A stretch of 64,000 nt of DNA from Modestobacter italicus (GCF_000306785.1 NC_017955.1:4960001-5024000), one strand, 5' to 3'. Positions 45,302 through 55,089 are shown, counted from the stretch's first letter. Numbers and translations are program-made. The notes: a model not told the origin generated them from the sequence alone.

Positions 45302-46270
45302 GGCGGCCGCCCGGAAGGTCTGCCGGTAGGCGCGCGGGGAGACCCCGCGGCGCCGGGCGAACTGCTCGCGCAGCCCGGCCGCCGTGCCGAAGCCGACCAG
45401 CCGGGCGATCTCCTCCACCGGGGCGTCGCTGTCCTCCAGCAGCCCCTCGGCGGCGGCCAGCCGCTGGCCGAGCAGCCACGCGTGCGGCGTCGTCCCGGTG
45501 GTGGCCTTGAACCGGCGGGCGAAGCTGCGCGGGCTCATCAGCGCCCGGCGGGCCAGCGACTCGACGCTGATGTCCTCGGCCAGGTGGGCCCGCGCCCACT
45601 CCAGGACGACGCCGAGCAGGTCGTCCTCGCAGCGGGCGACCGGGGTGTCGATGAACTGGGCCTGCCCGCCGTCGCGGTGCGGGGGCACGACCATGTCCCG
45701 GGCCAGGGCGTTGGCCGCGGCCGCGCCCCACTCCCGGCGCACCAGGTGCAGCAGCGTGTCGACGCCGGCCGCCGTCCCGGCGCCGGTGAGCACCCGGCCG
45801 CAGTCGACGTAGAGCACCGACGGGTCGACGCGCACCGCCGGGAACCGGGCGGCCAGCTCGCCGGCGTAGCGCCAGTGCGTGGTCGCCCGGCAGCCGTCGA
45901 GCAATCCGGCGTGGGCCAGCACGAAGGCGCCGGTGCACTGGCTGACGATGATCGCGCCGCGGTCGTGCGCGGCGCGCACCGCGTCGATGAGGGCCGGTGA
46001 GGGCACCCGCTCGAACAGCTCCCAGGCGGTGAGCGTGACGATGTCGGAGACGGCCAGCCGGTCGAGCCCCGCGTCGACCAGCATCGCCAGCCCGGTGTCC
46101 GTGCGGACGACCCCCGGCTCCTCGGTGACCAGCGCGTAGTCGAACCGCGGCAGGCCCATCGCGGTGCGGTCGTAGCCGAAGATCTCGGTGGTGACACCCA
46201 GCCCGAAGCTGCCGACGACCCCCTCGCTCACCACGGCACTGACGACGAGGGGGCGGTCAGGTGTGCGCAT
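45197..46270 (-). CDS. GlxA-family AraC-type transcriptional regulator
   Basis: The 357-residue protein pairs an N-terminal DJ-1/PfpI-like domain ([46 protein letters not shown], residues about 5-190) with a C-terminal AraC double HTH ([49 protein letters not shown]). GlxA regulators often control amine or carnitine catabolism; the target here is unknown. The ATG at 46270 is chosen; GTG 46276 is also possible. The C-terminal 34 residues are encoded antisense to the end of the Cys-rich gene, so this tail may be a recent extension. Confidence 0.88.
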   Translation of the reverse strand: MRTPDRPLVVSAVVSEGVVGSFGLGVTTEIFGYDRTAMGLPRFDYALVTEEPGVVRTDTGLAMLVDAGLDRLAVSDIVTLTAWELFERVPSPALIDAVRAAHDRGAIIVSQCTGAFVLAHAGLLDGCRATTHWRYAGELAARFPAVRVDPSVLYVDCGRVLTGAGTAAGVDTLLHLVRREWGAAAANALARDMVVPPHRDGGQAQFIDTPVARCEDDLLGVVLEWARAHLAEDISVESLARRALMSPRSFARRFKATTGTTPHAWLLGQRLAAAEGLLEDSDAPVEEIARLVGFGTAAGLREQFARRRGVSPRAYRQTFRAAASAGTAPVQLHRHWPGAGGVRGDEAGVEAGLGQPA

Positions 46271-46351
46271 GGACACATGATGGCAGGAAAACCGCGACCG
46301 TGGTCAGTCCTGCCACTCGTCGAGTGGCCGGAGTCCGAGCACGCTCGTCCC

Positions 46352-46606
46352 ATGTTGCTGATCACCTGCCCCGTGACCCGGACCGACGAGCTGGTCGCTG
46401 ACCGGCGCATCCGATCGGTCACCAACCACCCGACCCACCTCGCCCTGCACGTCGAGTGCCCGGCCTGCGGCGCGGTGCACGTCTACCGCACCGGCCGCCG
46501 CTGGGACACCGCCCGCACGCGCACCCGGATCGCCGACCGCGCGGCCGCCCAGTCGTCGGCCGACGCCGCCGCGGCTCGGGCTGCACGAGTCGCCGTCCCC
46601 GCGTAG
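46352..46606 (+). CDS. Small hypothetical protein with zinc-ribbon-like Cys pair
   Basis: The 84-residue protein starts MLLITCPVTRTDELV and contains HVECPACGAVHVY, a CPxCG knuckle with a lone upstream Cys and nearby His residues. The C-terminal third is Ala/Arg-rich. No family is recognised; a small metal-binding protein is plausible. It sits ten bases before the DUF3072 gene but that gene has its own promoter. Confidence 0.55.
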   Translation: MLLITCPVTRTDELVADRRIRSVTNHPTHLALHVECPACGAVHVYRTGRRWDTARTRTRIADRAAAQSSADAAAARAARVAVPA

Positions 46607-46616
46607 CTTCGAACAC

Positions 46617-46838
46617 ATGAGCGAAGCCAACGTGAACACCGGCCAGGCCGGCGACCCCACCGCCGAGAAGGACCCCTCGGACTGGGTGACCGGCGACGAG
46701 CCCGCCACCGGTGCGCAGAAGAGCTACCTGCACACCCTCGCCCGGCAGGCCGGCGAAGAGGTGCCCGACGACATCTCCAAGGCCGACGCCTCGATCAAGA
46801 TCGACGAGCTCCAGGAAGAGACCGGAAGAGGTCAGTAG
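46617..46838 (+). CDS. DUF3072 family small protein
   Basis: The 73-residue acidic protein (MSEANVNTGQAGDP...) has the DUF3072 core TGAQKSYLHTLARQAGEEVPDD followed by ASIKIDELQEETGRG. The core resembles the helical segment found in other small actinobacterial proteins with no known role. TAGCTT at 46604-46609 lies seven bases before the ATG, a clear leaderless arrangement. It is convergent with regX3 across a 177-bp gap that holds two hairpins. Confidence 0.85.
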   Translation: MSEANVNTGQAGDPTAEKDPSDWVTGDEPATGAQKSYLHTLARQAGEEVPDDISKADASIKIDELQEETGRGQ

Positions 46839-46900
46839 GAGCTCGCCCCCTGGGCGGCCGTGCGGCTCACTCGGGGGACGAGTACGGACGGCGGAGCCGG

Positions 46901-47004
46901 TCACGCCGGACGGCGGCCCCGAAGGGGTCACCTCCGGCGTGACAGGAAACGGCTCAGTGCCAGGCGAGCAGGCACCTGGCCGCGGTGCGATCCGTCAGGA
47001 TCGC
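46901..47004. terminator. Two hairpins between convergent DUF3072 and regX3 genes
   Basis: The first hairpin has ten-base arms TCACGCCGGA (46901-46910) and TCCGGCGTGA (46933-46942), with an inner CCCC-GAA-GGGG stem. The second has seven-base arms GCGATCC and GGATCGC (46987-47004) with loop GTCA. Neither has a full T-tract, though AT-richer sequence follows the second. They probably separate the two converging transcripts. Confidence 0.6.
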
Positions 47005-47015
47005 AATGTGCACAG

Positions 47016-47696
47016 CTAAGCCTCGAACTTGTAGCCCAGCCCCCGGACGGTCACCAGGTAGCGCGGGTTGGCCGGGTCGGGCTCGAGCTTGGCGCGCAGC
47101 CGCTTGACGTGGACGTCGAGGGTCTTGGTGTCGCCGACGTAGTCCGCGCCCCAGACCCGGTCGATGAGCTGCCCGCGGGTGAGCACCCGCCCGGCGTTGC
47201 GGAGCAGCAGCTCGAGCAGGTCGAACTCCTTCAGCGGCAGCGAGACCGGCTGCCCGTCGACCGCGACCACGTGCCGGTCGACGTCCAGCCGCACCGGTCC
47301 GGCGGCGAGCGCCGCCTCGGTGGAGACCTCGGGCTCGGTGCCGCGGCGGAGCACGGCCCGCATCCGGGCGACCAGCTCGCGCGCGGAGTAGGGCTTGGTG
47401 ACGTAGTCGTCGGCCCCCAGCTCCAGCCCGACGACCTTGTCGATCTCGGTGTCCTTGGCGGTCAGCATGATGATCGGCACGGAGCTCTTGGTGCGCAGTG
47501 CCCGGCAGACCTCGGTGCCGGAGAGCCCCGGCAGCATGAGGTCCAGCAGCACGATGTCGGCCCCGGCCCGGTCGAACTCGGCGAGCGCGTCCGTCCCGGA
47601 AGCGGCCACGACGGTGTCGTAGCCCTCCCGGCGCAGCATGTAGGACAGCGCATCGGAGAAGGACTCCTCGTCCTCCACCACGAGCACTCGGGTCAT
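47016..47696 (-). CDS. regX3: OmpR/PhoB-family response regulator RegX3
   Basis: This 226-residue response regulator has a receiver domain with the acidic pocket VVEDEES and the phospho-acceptor in IVLLDLMLPG (about residue 52). The Lys is in YVTKPYSARELV. The winged-helix output domain (about 130-225) ends TVRGLGYKFEA. Position next to senX3, gpm and a phoU gene identifies it as the phosphate-starvation regulator RegX3/PhoP. The start overlaps the senX3 stop (ATGA), so both proteins are coupled. It binds direct GTTCAC-type repeats in other actinobacteria. Confidence 0.94.
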   Translation of the reverse strand: MTRVLVVEDEESFSDALSYMLRREGYDTVVAASGTDALAEFDRAGADIVLLDLMLPGLSGTEVCRALRTKSSVPIIMLTAKDTEIDKVVGLELGADDYVTKPYSARELVARMRAVLRRGTEPEVSTEAALAAGPVRLDVDRHVVAVDGQPVSLPLKEFDLLELLLRNAGRVLTRGQLIDRVWGADYVGDTKTLDVHVKRLRAKLEPDPANPRYLVTVRGLGYKFEA

Positions 47697-48973
47697 GACC
47701 GTCCTCTCTCCAGGTCGTTCTCCTGCAGGGCCCCGGTGGGGCCCTCGTCTGTGGCCGGCCGGCCGTGCAGCGGGGGCACCGGCGGCCGTTCCGGGCCGGC
47801 CTCGTCGGCCGGCTGGTCGGCGTCGGTGCCCAGCGGGATGCGCAGGGTGAAGGTGGAGCCGAGGCCCTCCTCGCTCCACACCGTCACCGCGCCACCGTGG
47901 TTGCTCGCGACGTGCTTGACGATCGCCAGCCCGAGGCCGGTGCCGCCGGTGGCGCTGGCCCGGGACTGGTCGACCCGGTAGAAGCGCTCGAACACCCGCG
48001 ACCGGTCCGAGCGCGGGATGCCGATCCCCGAGTCGGTGACCGCGATCTCGGCGAACCCGGACCGCGCGCGGGCGCCGACGGCGATCGTCGTCCCCGGCGG
48101 GCTGTAGGCGACGGCGTTGGCCAGCAGGTTGGTCAGCGCGGTGGCCAGCTGGGCCTCCACGCCGCGCACGACCAGCCCGGGCTGGGCGGCGACGGCCAGC
48201 TGGATGTCCTTGGCGGCGGCCGCGGCCCGCGTCCGGTCGACGGCCTCGGCCACCACCGTGCCGACGGCGACCGGCACCAGCTCGGGCAGCGGCTCGGCAC
48301 CCTGCAGCCGGGAGAGGTCGATCAGCTCGCGGACCAGCCGGGCCAGCCGGTCGGCCTCGTGCTGCATGCGGGCGGCGAAGCGCTGCACCGTCTCCGGGTC
48401 GTCGGCCGCGCCCTGCACGGCCTCGGCCAGCAGCGCGAGCGCGCCGACGGGGGTCTTCAGCTCGTGCCCGACGTTGGCGACGAAGTCGCGGCGCACCGCC
48501 TCGACCCGGCGGGCCTCGGTGACGTCGGTGAGCACCAGCGCGACCGGGCCGGGCGTCACGACCGGGCCGCTGCCCAGCCGGATGCCGTGGACGCCGACCA
48601 TCCGCGGACCGGTGCCCACCACGTTCCCGGGCAGCGCGACGTCGGCCCGCTGGCTGCCGGTGACCTGCACGCTGCGGGCCACGTCGACCAGCCCGGGGAC
48701 CACCAGCCGGTCACCGCGCAGGATGCCCAGCGCCCGGGCGGAGGGGTTGGCCAGCACCACGGCGTCGTCAGGGCCGAGCAGGACGACGGCGGGGTCCATC
48801 AGGTCGACGAGCCGGCGGCTGAGCGCGGCGTCGCTGTCGACCCGGTCGACCAGCAGGTCCGCACTCCTCGCGGCCCCGCCCTCGTCGACCTGCCGCATCC
48901 GGGTGCGGACCACGGTCAGCGCCAGCATCAAGCCGATCACGAGGCCCGCCGTGAGGGCGAGCAGTGGTTCCAC
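47693..48973 (-). CDS. senX3: Sensor histidine kinase SenX3
   Basis: This 426-residue membrane kinase is the partner of RegX3. It has one N-terminal hydrophobic stretch (LLALTAGLVIGLMLALTVV), a PAS-like region (about 65-165), the dimerisation H-box FVANVGHELKTPVGAL, the N-box LTNLLANAVAYSPPG, G1 DSGIGIP, F-box and G2 GGTGLGLAIVKHV. The tail is Pro-rich. The GTG at 48973 lies seven bases from TAGCAT (48981-48986), a leaderless start. It is divergent from phoU, which is the typical Pho arrangement. Confidence 0.93.
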   Translation of the reverse strand: MEPLLALTAGLVIGLMLALTVVRTRMRQVDEGGAARSADLLVDRVDSDAALSRRLVDLMDPAVVLLGPDDAVVLANPSARALGILRGDRLVVPGLVDVARSVQVTGSQRADVALPGNVVGTGPRMVGVHGIRLGSGPVVTPGPVALVLTDVTEARRVEAVRRDFVANVGHELKTPVGALALLAEAVQGAADDPETVQRFAARMQHEADRLARLVRELIDLSRLQGAEPLPELVPVAVGTVVAEAVDRTRAAAAAKDIQLAVAAQPGLVVRGVEAQLATALTNLLANAVAYSPPGTTIAVGARARSGFAEIAVTDSGIGIPRSDRSRVFERFYRVDQSRASATGGTGLGLAIVKHVASNHGGAVTVWSEEGLGSTFTLRIPLGTDADQPADEAGPERPPVPPLHGRPATDEGPTGALQENDLERGRS

Positions 48974-49045
48974 ACCGACGATGCTAGAGCGGGTGCGGCC
49001 GCTGACCAGCCGCTCCGGCACTCCTCACCCGGTCGGGGCGGAAGT

Positions 49046-49112
49046 GTTCACGGCTGCGTGCCCCGTCGTTCACCTGGCAGCCCCCTGTGGCCGGGCCGGC
49101 GGTCTCTACGCT
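49046..49112 (+). promoter_or_regulatory. Candidate PHO box and phoU promoter
   Basis: GTTCAC occurs at 49046-49051 and again as GTTCACC at 49068-49074. The starts are 22 bases apart, which is two 11-base repeat units as in Streptomyces/mycobacterial PHO boxes; the middle unit is degenerate. TACGCT at 49107-49112 is a possible -10 for phoU. The region lies between divergent senX3 and phoU, where RegX3 would be expected to bind. Confidence 0.55.
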
Positions 49113-49210
49113 GGTCATGACACGTGCCGCGGCCGTCGAGCAGAGACGTCCGCGCGCGGCAGGGCGTCACCCGGGCAGCCCGCGCCCGGCGGCGCGACAG
49201 AGGAGGAACC

Positions 49211-49867
49211 GTGTTGCGCGAGAGCTACCGCGAAGAGCTGGACGACATCAACGCCTGCCTGGTGGAGATGGCGAACTCGGTGGGCTCGGCCATGAGCACG
49301 GCCACCACCGCACTGCTGGACGCCGACGTCGCCCTGGCGGACCTGGTCATCGCCGGGGACGAGCGCATCGACGCGGTCCGGGAGAGCATCGAGGAGCGCT
49401 GCTTCACCCTGCTGGCCCGGCAGCAGCCGGTCGCCACCGACCTGCGCGTCATCACCACGGCCATGCGGATCGTCAGCGACCTCGAGCGGATGGGCGACCT
49501 GGCCGAGCACATCGCGAAGGTGGCGCGGATGCGCTTCCCGGAGCACGCGGTGCCGCAGGAGGTCCGGCCGATCTTCCTGGAGGCCGGGCACATCGCCGAG
49601 AGCCTGGTGACCAAGGCCGGCACCATCATCGCCAAGCGGGACATCGAGGCCGCGGTCGAGCTGGAGGCCGAGGACGACCTGATGGACCAGCTGCACAAGC
49701 AGCTGTTTCGCGAGCTCCTGCTGCCGACGTGGGGCCACGGCATCGAGTCCGCCATCGACGTCACCCTGCTCGGCCGCTACTACGAGCGCTTCGCCGACCA
49801 CGCGGTCAGCGTCGCCCGCCGGGTGGTCTACCTGGTGACCGGCGAGAAGACCATCCCGAGTTACTGA
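49211..49867 (+). CDS. phoU: Phosphate signalling protein PhoU
   Basis: PhoU links the phosphate transporter to the SenX3-RegX3 sensor and dampens signalling when phosphate is ample. The 218-residue protein is two repeats of a three-helix bundle: MRIVSDLERMGDLAEHIAKVA in the first and LGRYYERFADHAVSVARRVVY in the second, with metal-binding E-R-x-x-D signatures in both. GTG 49211 has AGGAGG about five bases upstream. The mRNA leader is about 90 bases. It converges with gpmA across a strong hairpin. Confidence 0.93.
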   Translation: MLRESYREELDDINACLVEMANSVGSAMSTATTALLDADVALADLVIAGDERIDAVRESIEERCFTLLARQQPVATDLRVITTAMRIVSDLERMGDLAEHIAKVARMRFPEHAVPQEVRPIFLEAGHIAESLVTKAGTIIAKRDIEAAVELEAEDDLMDQLHKQLFRELLLPTWGHGIESAIDVTLLGRYYERFADHAVSVARRVVYLVTGEKTIPSY

Positions 49868-49881
49868 GCACGCGCACCGCT

Positions 49882-49920
49882 CGACGGAGCCCCGGCAGCC
49901 TGGCTGCCGGGGCTCCGTCG
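49882..49920. terminator. Bidirectional terminator between phoU and gpmA
   Basis: Two perfectly complementary 19-base arms, 49882-49900 and 49902-49920, are separated by a single base, forming a near-perfect 39-base palindrome starting CGACGGAGCCCC. It lies between two convergent genes and can fold in either transcript. A short T/C-rich stretch follows on the plus strand. Confidence 0.75.
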
Positions 49921-49924
49921 TCTC

Positions 49925-50677
49925 CTACTTCTTGCCCTGGTTCTTGACCGCCTCGATGGCGGCGGCCGCGGCGTCGGGGTCGAGGTACTGCCCGCCGGGC
50001 TGGGTGGGCCGCAGGTCGGCGTCCAGGTCGTAGCGGAGCGGGACGCCGGTCGGGATGTTCAGCCCGACCACCTCGTCGTCGCCCATGCCGTCGAGGTGCT
50101 TCACCAGCGCGCGCAGGCTGTTGCCGTGCGCGGCCACCAGCACGTTCTGGCCGGCCCGCAGGTCCGGGACGATCGCGTCGTACCAGTACGGCAGCATCCG
50201 GACGACGACGTCGGCCAGGCACTCGGTGGCGGGGCGGGACTCCGGCGGCAGGAAGGCGTAGCGCGGGTCGGCGTCCTGGCTGAACTCGCTGCCGGCCTCG
50301 ATCGGCGGCGGCGGGGTCGCGTAGCTGCGCCGCCAGGTCATGAACTGCTCCTCGCCGTACTCGGCGAGCGTCTGCGCCTTGTCCTTGCCCTGCAGGGCGC
50401 CGTAGTGCCGCTCGTTGAGCCGCCAGGACCGGCGCACCGGGATCCACTGCCGGTCCGCCGTGGCCAGCGCCAGCTCGGCGGTGCTGATCGCCCGCTTGAG
50501 CAGCGAGGTGTGCAGGACGTCGGGGAGCAGGCCCTGCTCGGCCAGCAGCTCGCCCCCGCGGGCCGCCTCGGCGCGGCCCTTCTCCGACAGCGGCACGTCG
50601 ACCCAGCCGGTGAAGAGGTTGGCCTTGTTCCACTCGCTCTCGCCGTGGCGGAGCAGGATGAGGGTGCCTGAGGTCAC
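49925..50677 (-). CDS. gpmA: 2,3-Bisphosphoglycerate-dependent phosphoglycerate mutase
   Basis: This glycolytic enzyme interconverts 3- and 2-phosphoglycerate. The 250-residue protein has the phospho-His motif [41 protein letters not shown], and the second His in [16 protein letters not shown]. Position next to senX3-regX3 matches gpm1 (Rv0489) in mycobacteria. The GTG at 50677 gives normal length; the frame opens earlier at 50707. Confidence 0.95.
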   Translation of the reverse strand: MTSGTLILLRHGESEWNKANLFTGWVDVPLSEKGRAEAARGGELLAEQGLLPDVLHTSLLKRAISTAELALATADRQWIPVRRSWRLNERHYGALQGKDKAQTLAEYGEEQFMTWRRSYATPPPPIEAGSEFSQDADPRYAFLPPESRPATECLADVVVRMLPYWYDAIVPDLRAGQNVLVAAHGNSLRALVKHLDGMGDDEVVGLNIPTGVPLRYDLDADLRPTQPGGQYLDPDAAAAAIEAVKNQGKK

Positions 50678-50722
50678 GGGCCCATCCTGCCCGACCGGCG
50701 CGGGCACCCGCCGGGCGGCCGC

Positions 50723-52285
50723 TCAGCGGTGCGGCAGCCGCCCGGGCATCCAGACCAGCACCACCGTCGTCGCGACCAGCGCGGCGGCCACCGTGCCGAG
50801 CGCGGTGAGGTGCATGGCGCCGACGAAGGCCTCCCGGGCGGGGTCGACGACCGCTGCCGCGGACCGGGCCGCCTCGACGTCCCCGCCCTGGGCCTGCTCG
50901 ACGGCGCCGAGGGTCGCCACGATCGACTCGCGGGCCTCCTCGCGGGTGCCCTCGGGCAGCCCGTCGACGGCGTCGCCGAGGCGGGTGGCGTACGCCGAGG
51001 CCATCACCGAACCGAGGATGGCCACCCCGAGGGCGCCACCGACCTGGCGGACGGAGTTGTTGACCGCGGCCCCGGCGCCGGCCTTCTCCCGCGGGACGAC
51101 GGCCATGATCGCCTCGGTCGCCGGGGCAAGCACCAGGCCCATCCCGCAGCCCTGCACGGCCAGGTCGACGAGCACCAGCCACAGCGGGGCGGTCTGGTCG
51201 AGCAGCTGGATGCCGGCGAAGGAGGCCGCCACCAGCAGGAACCCCGTCGCCACCACCAGCTTCGGCCCGAACCGGGCGGCCAGCCGGGAGCTCTGCGGCG
51301 CCATGACCGCCATCCCGACGGCCACCGGGATGAGCGCCGCGCCGCTCTGCAGCGGCGAGTAGCCGCGCACCCCCTGCAGGTAGAAGACCAGGTAGAAGGT
51401 GGCGCCCTGAAGCGCGAAGAAGTTCAGCGCCAGCGCGCCCGCCGAGGCGGAGAAGGCCGGGTTGCGGAACAGCGTGACGTCCAGCGCGGGGTGGGTGGTG
51501 CGCCGCTGCCACCAGACGAACACCGCCAGCAGCGCCGCCCCGGCGAGCAGCGGGCCGAGCACGCCCGGCGACCCCCAGCCGGCTCCGCCGCCGCCGCGGA
51601 TGATCCCGAACACAAGCGCCACCAGGGCGGCGATCGACAGCAGCACCCCGGGCACGTCCAGCCGGCCCGGCGAGGGGTCCTTCGACTCCGGGACGACGAG
51701 CAGGATGCCGGCGGCGCCGAGTGCGGCGACCGGGACTCCGAGCAGGAACACCGCGCCCCACCAGAAGTGCTCGAGCACCAGGCCGCCGGCCAGCGGCCCG
51801 CCGGCGACGGCGATGCCCGCGGCGCCGGCCCAGATGCCGATGGCCTTCCCGCGCTCGCCCGCCGGGAAGACGTTGGTGATGACCGCCAGCGTGGCCGGCT
51901 GCACCGCCGCGCCGCCGACGCCCATCAGCGCCCGCCAGGCGATCAGCTCGATCGCCGACCCGCTGAAGGCGGCCAGCACGGAGCCGACGGAGAAGATGGT
52001 CAGCCCCGCCAGCAGCACCTTGCGCCGGCCGATCCGGTCACCGACCACGCCCCAGCTGAACAGCAGCCCGGCGAAGACCAGGATGTAGGAGTCGATCGCC
52101 CACTGCAGCTCGCCCTGGGTGGCCGCGAGCTCCCGCTGCAGCGTGGGCAGCGCGACGTTGAGGATCGTGTTGCCCATGATCACCATCAGCAGGCAGACGA
52201 TCATCGTGGCCAGCACCCACCACCGCCGCGCGTAGCCCTCGGGGAGCTCCTCCGCCGTCGCCGCCGGGTGCTGGGTGGTGCTCAC
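50723..52285 (-). CDS. DHA2-type MFS drug/proton antiporter
   Basis: The 520-residue protein is a 14-helix major-facilitator exporter. The signature loop DRIGRRKVLLAG follows helix 2, and MGNTILNVALPTLQRELAAT marks the DHA2 N-terminal helix. GGPLAGGLVLEHFWWG is motif C-like. Substrate is unknown. In Mycobacterium the corresponding slot between gpm1 and the YbjN gene has a LysE-type transporter, so this gene is a lineage-specific replacement or insertion. Its start overlaps the YbjN gene stop (GTGA). Confidence 0.9.
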   Translation of the reverse strand: MSTTQHPAATAEELPEGYARRWWVLATMIVCLLMVIMGNTILNVALPTLQRELAATQGELQWAIDSYILVFAGLLFSWGVVGDRIGRRKVLLAGLTIFSVGSVLAAFSGSAIELIAWRALMGVGGAAVQPATLAVITNVFPAGERGKAIGIWAGAAGIAVAGGPLAGGLVLEHFWWGAVFLLGVPVAALGAAGILLVVPESKDPSPGRLDVPGVLLSIAALVALVFGIIRGGGGAGWGSPGVLGPLLAGAALLAVFVWWQRRTTHPALDVTLFRNPAFSASAGALALNFFALQGATFYLVFYLQGVRGYSPLQSGAALIPVAVGMAVMAPQSSRLAARFGPKLVVATGFLLVAASFAGIQLLDQTAPLWLVLVDLAVQGCGMGLVLAPATEAIMAVVPREKAGAGAAVNNSVRQVGGALGVAILGSVMASAYATRLGDAVDGLPEGTREEARESIVATLGAVEQAQGGDVEAARSAAAVVDPAREAFVGAMHLTALGTVAAALVATTVVLVWMPGRLPHR

Positions 52286-52797
52286 TCCCGCGGCCGCCGG
52301 GCGGGGTCGGCGAAGGCGGCGAAGGCCTCGAGGTTGCGCAGCGACTCCCCGCGCTTGACCCGCCAGTCCCACTCCCGGCGGATCGAGCTGCCGAACCCGA
52401 TCTCCAGCATGGTGTTGAAGTGCTCGTCGGCGTAGGTCAGCACCGAGCCGAGCAGCCGGTCGATCTCCTCGGCCGTGACCGCCGCGTGCGGCAGCCGGCC
52501 GGTCAGGTAGACGTCCCCGACGGTGTCGATGGAGTAGCTGACGCCGTACATCCGGGCGTTGTGCTGCAGCAGCCAGGCCCACAGCTGCTCGCGGTTCTCG
52601 TCCGGCTGCCGGCACACGAACGCCTCGACCCGGAACCCGTGGTCGCCGACCGTGAGCCCGACCAGCGTCTTGAGCTTCTTGACCCCGGGCAGCGTGACCA
52701 CGAACCGGCCCGGCCCGGGGTGCTCGTACTCCAGCTCGGCGGCGCGCAGCGTCTCCTCGATCACGGCGTCGAGGTCGGCGACGCGGTGCCCGCTCAT
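52282..52797 (-). CDS. YbjN-domain protein (Rv0487-like)
   Basis: The 171-residue protein has a YbjN/type III chaperone-like fold: [23 protein letters not shown] at the start and [32 protein letters not shown] (in two parts) in the middle, then [18 protein letters not shown]. Function is unknown; it is conserved next to mshA in actinobacteria. It overlaps mshA by four bases (ATGA) and the MFS gene by four bases. Confidence 0.85.
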   Translation of the reverse strand: MSGHRVADLDAVIEETLRAAELEYEHPGPGRFVVTLPGVKKLKTLVGLTVGDHGFRVEAFVCRQPDENREQLWAWLLQHNARMYGVSYSIDTVGDVYLTGRLPHAAVTAEEIDRLLGSVLTYADEHFNTMLEIGFGSSIRREWDWRVKRGESLRNLEAFAAFADPARRPRE

Positions 52798-54161
52798 CGG
52801 CCGAGCAGCCCCACGGCGCTGCGCCGGAGCTCCGCGGCGGGCCGCAGCAGCGGGCGGGCGGCGCGCATCTCGGCCATCGCCGCGGCGTACCCGTCGACGA
52901 GCGCGTCGGTGGTCCGGTCCCAGCTGAACGCGGTGGCGTGCCGGCGGGCACCGGCGCCCAGCAGCTGGCGGCGGACCATCACCCGGCGGATCGCGGCCGC
53001 GTAGTCGGCCGGGTCCCGGCCGGGCACCAGCAGCCCGGAGACGCCGTCGTCGACCGCGGTGCAGAGCCCGCCCACGGCCGCGGCGACCACCGGGGTGCCG
53101 CAGGCCTGCGCCTCCAGGGCCACCAGGCCGAAGGACTCGTTGTGGCTGGGCACGACGGTGACGTCGGCCGCCCGGTAGTGGTCGGCCAGCCGCTCGGGCC
53201 GCTGCGGCGGCAGGAAGCGGACGACGTCGGTGACGCCCAGCGCGACGGCGAGCTCCTGCAGCCGCTGCGGCTCGGCGAGCCCGGACCCGCTGGGCGCACC
53301 GACGACGAGCACCTGCAGCCGCGCGCGCAGCGCCGGGTCGTCGGCGAGCATCCGGGCCGCGGCGTGCAGCAGCATGTCCGGCGCCTTGAGCGGCTGGATC
53401 CGGCCGACGAAGAGCAGGACGACGGCGTCGGCCGGCACCCCGATCCGCTGCCGGGCGCGCTGCTGGTCACCGGGGCGGAAGACCTGCAGGTCGACGCCCG
53501 GGGGGATGACCAGGGTGCGGCGGGGGTCGGCGCCGTAGAAGTCGACGAGCTGCCGAGCCTCCTCGGCGGTGTTGGCCACCAGCCGGTCGGCCTCGGCGAC
53601 CACCTGCTCCTCACCGATCACCCGGGCCCGCGGCTCGGGCTCGTCGCCCTCGGCGAGCGCGGCGTTCTTGACCTTGGCCAGGGTGTGCGCGGAGTGCACC
53701 AGCGGCACGCCCCAGCGGTCCCGGGCCAGCCAGCCGACCTGGCCGGAGAGCCAGTAGTGGGAGTGCACGACGTCGAAGTGGCCGGGCTCGTGCTGGGCCT
53801 CCTCGCGCAGCACCGCCGCGGTGAAGGCGCACATCTGGGCGGGCAGCTCCTGCTTGCCCAGGCCCTCGAACGGGCCGGCGCTGACGTGCCGCACGGTGAC
53901 GCCGGGGGCCATCTCCACGACCGGCGGCTGCTCGCTCGAGGTCGCCCGGGTGAAGACGTCGACCGCGATCCCGCGGGCGGCCAGCCGGCGGGACACCTCG
54001 ACGACGTAGACGTTCATGCCGCCGGCGTCACCGGCACCGGGCTGCTCCAGCGGGCTGGTGTGCACCGAGAGGGTGGCGACCCGCCGGGGCACGACGAGCG
54101 GGGTGGGGGGCGGCGCGGCCCGCCAGGGCGTGGGCTGACGGGGATGGCGACGCGTGGGCAC
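52794..54161 (-). CDS. mshA: D-inositol-3-phosphate glycosyltransferase (mycothiol synthesis)
   Basis: This GT4 enzyme transfers GlcNAc from UDP-GlcNAc to inositol-3-phosphate, the first step of mycothiol synthesis. The 455-residue protein shows [21 protein letters not shown] (substrate loop, in two parts), [25 protein letters not shown]-type [24 protein letters not shown] and the EX7E motif [22 protein letters not shown] 54161 has GGGAGGAG upstream. The N-terminal 40 residues are disordered. Confidence 0.95.
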   Translation of the reverse strand: MPTRRHPRQPTPWRAAPPPTPLVVPRRVATLSVHTSPLEQPGAGDAGGMNVYVVEVSRRLAARGIAVDVFTRATSSEQPPVVEMAPGVTVRHVSAGPFEGLGKQELPAQMCAFTAAVLREEAQHEPGHFDVVHSHYWLSGQVGWLARDRWGVPLVHSAHTLAKVKNAALAEGDEPEPRARVIGEEQVVAEADRLVANTAEEARQLVDFYGADPRRTLVIPPGVDLQVFRPGDQQRARQRIGVPADAVVLLFVGRIQPLKAPDMLLHAAARMLADDPALRARLQVLVVGAPSGSGLAEPQRLQELAVALGVTDVVRFLPPQRPERLADHYRAADVTVVPSHNESFGLVALEAQACGTPVVAAAVGGLCTAVDDGVSGLLVPGRDPADYAAAIRRVMVRRQLLGAGARRHATAFSWDRTTDALVDGYAAAMAEMRAARPLLRPAAELRRSAVGLLGR

Positions 54162-54246
54162 GCTGCTCCTCCCGCTCGGGCCGTCGAGCGCCCGGTCGGG
54201 ACACCCCTGTCGACTGCTCAGTGTCCTACAACGCCAGGATGGGCAC

Positions 54247-55029
54247 ATGTCCAGCCCCGTGCCCCCGTCGTCCTCCCGTGCCGCGTTCCCCGGTCAGGGC
54301 CGCGTCGCCGTCGTCACCGGTGCCTCCAGCGGGATCGGTGCCGCGACCGCTGAACGGCTGGCCCAGGAGGGGTTCGACGTCGTCCTGGCCGCCCGCCGGC
54401 TGGACCGGCTGACCGCGCTGGCCGAGCGGATCGGTGGCCGGGCGGTGCAGCTCGACGTGACCGATGCCACAGCGGTCGACGCCTTCGCCGCGGGCCTGGA
54501 CCGGGTGGACGTGCTGGTGAACAACGCCGGCGGCGCGTTCGACGCATCGCCGGTGGCCGAGGCCGACCTCGACTCCTGGCAGCGGGCCTTCGCGGTCAAC
54601 GTCCTGGGCTCGGTGGCGATGACCCGGGCGCTGCTGCCCGCCCTGCGCGCCTCCGGCGCCGGCGACCTGGTGTTCGTCGGCTCGACCGCGGGGCTGACCA
54701 GCTACGAGGGCGGGGCGTCGTACACCGCGGCCAAGCACGGGGTGCACACGCTGGCCGAGACGCTGCGCCTGGAGCTGGTCTACGACCCGGTGCGGGTGGT
54801 GGAGATCGCCCCCGGGATGGTCAAGACCGAGGAGTTCAGCCTCAACCGCACCCGGTCGCAGGAGCGGACCGACGCGATCTACCGCGGGGTCCGCGAGCCG
54901 CTGGTCGCCGAGGACGTCGCCGACTGCATCGCCTGGGCCGTCACCCGGCCGCACCACGTGAACGTCGACCTGCTCGTCGTCCGCCCGCGGGCGCAGGCCG
55001 CCCAGCACAAGGTCGCCCGCGACGAATGA
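54247..55029 (+). CDS. Short-chain dehydrogenase/reductase family oxidoreductase
   Basis: The 260-residue protein is a classical SDR. The cofactor site is [19 protein letters not shown], and LVNNAGG, the catalytic Ser in LVFVGSTAG and YTAAKHG (Tyr/Lys) follow. The best match of order is Rv0484c next to mshA and murB. Substrate is unknown; the TGxxxGIG and Arg at position +1 after beta-2 (AARRLDR) suggest NADP preference. The ATG is six bases from CAGGAT, a weak leaderless promoter. Its stop codon is the first base triplet of a dispersed hairpin. Confidence 0.9.
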   Translation: MSSPVPPSSSRAAFPGQGRVAVVTGASSGIGAATAERLAQEGFDVVLAARRLDRLTALAERIGGRAVQLDVTDATAVDAFAAGLDRVDVLVNNAGGAFDASPVAEADLDSWQRAFAVNVLGSVAMTRALLPALRASGAGDLVFVGSTAGLTSYEGGASYTAAKHGVHTLAETLRLELVYDPVRVVEIAPGMVKTEEFSLNRTRSQERTDAIYRGVREPLVAEDVADCIAWAVTRPHHVNVDLLVVRPRAQAAQHKVARDE

Positions 55030-55089
55030 AGGACCCCCGTGCCCCCCACCGCTCGCAAGCTCGCGGCGGGCCCCTGCACGGGGGCCGAA
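55027..55089. repeat. Dispersed covarying hairpin element B, copy 3 (between convergent SDR and murB)
   Basis: The element fills the entire gap between the SDR stop (TGA 55027-55029) and the murB stop (55090-55092). Outer arms GGACCCCCGTGC (55031-55042) and GCACGGGGGCC (55076-55086) pair perfectly. The inner loop has GCTCGCAAGCTCGC. Here it can serve both converging transcripts. Confidence 0.75.
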
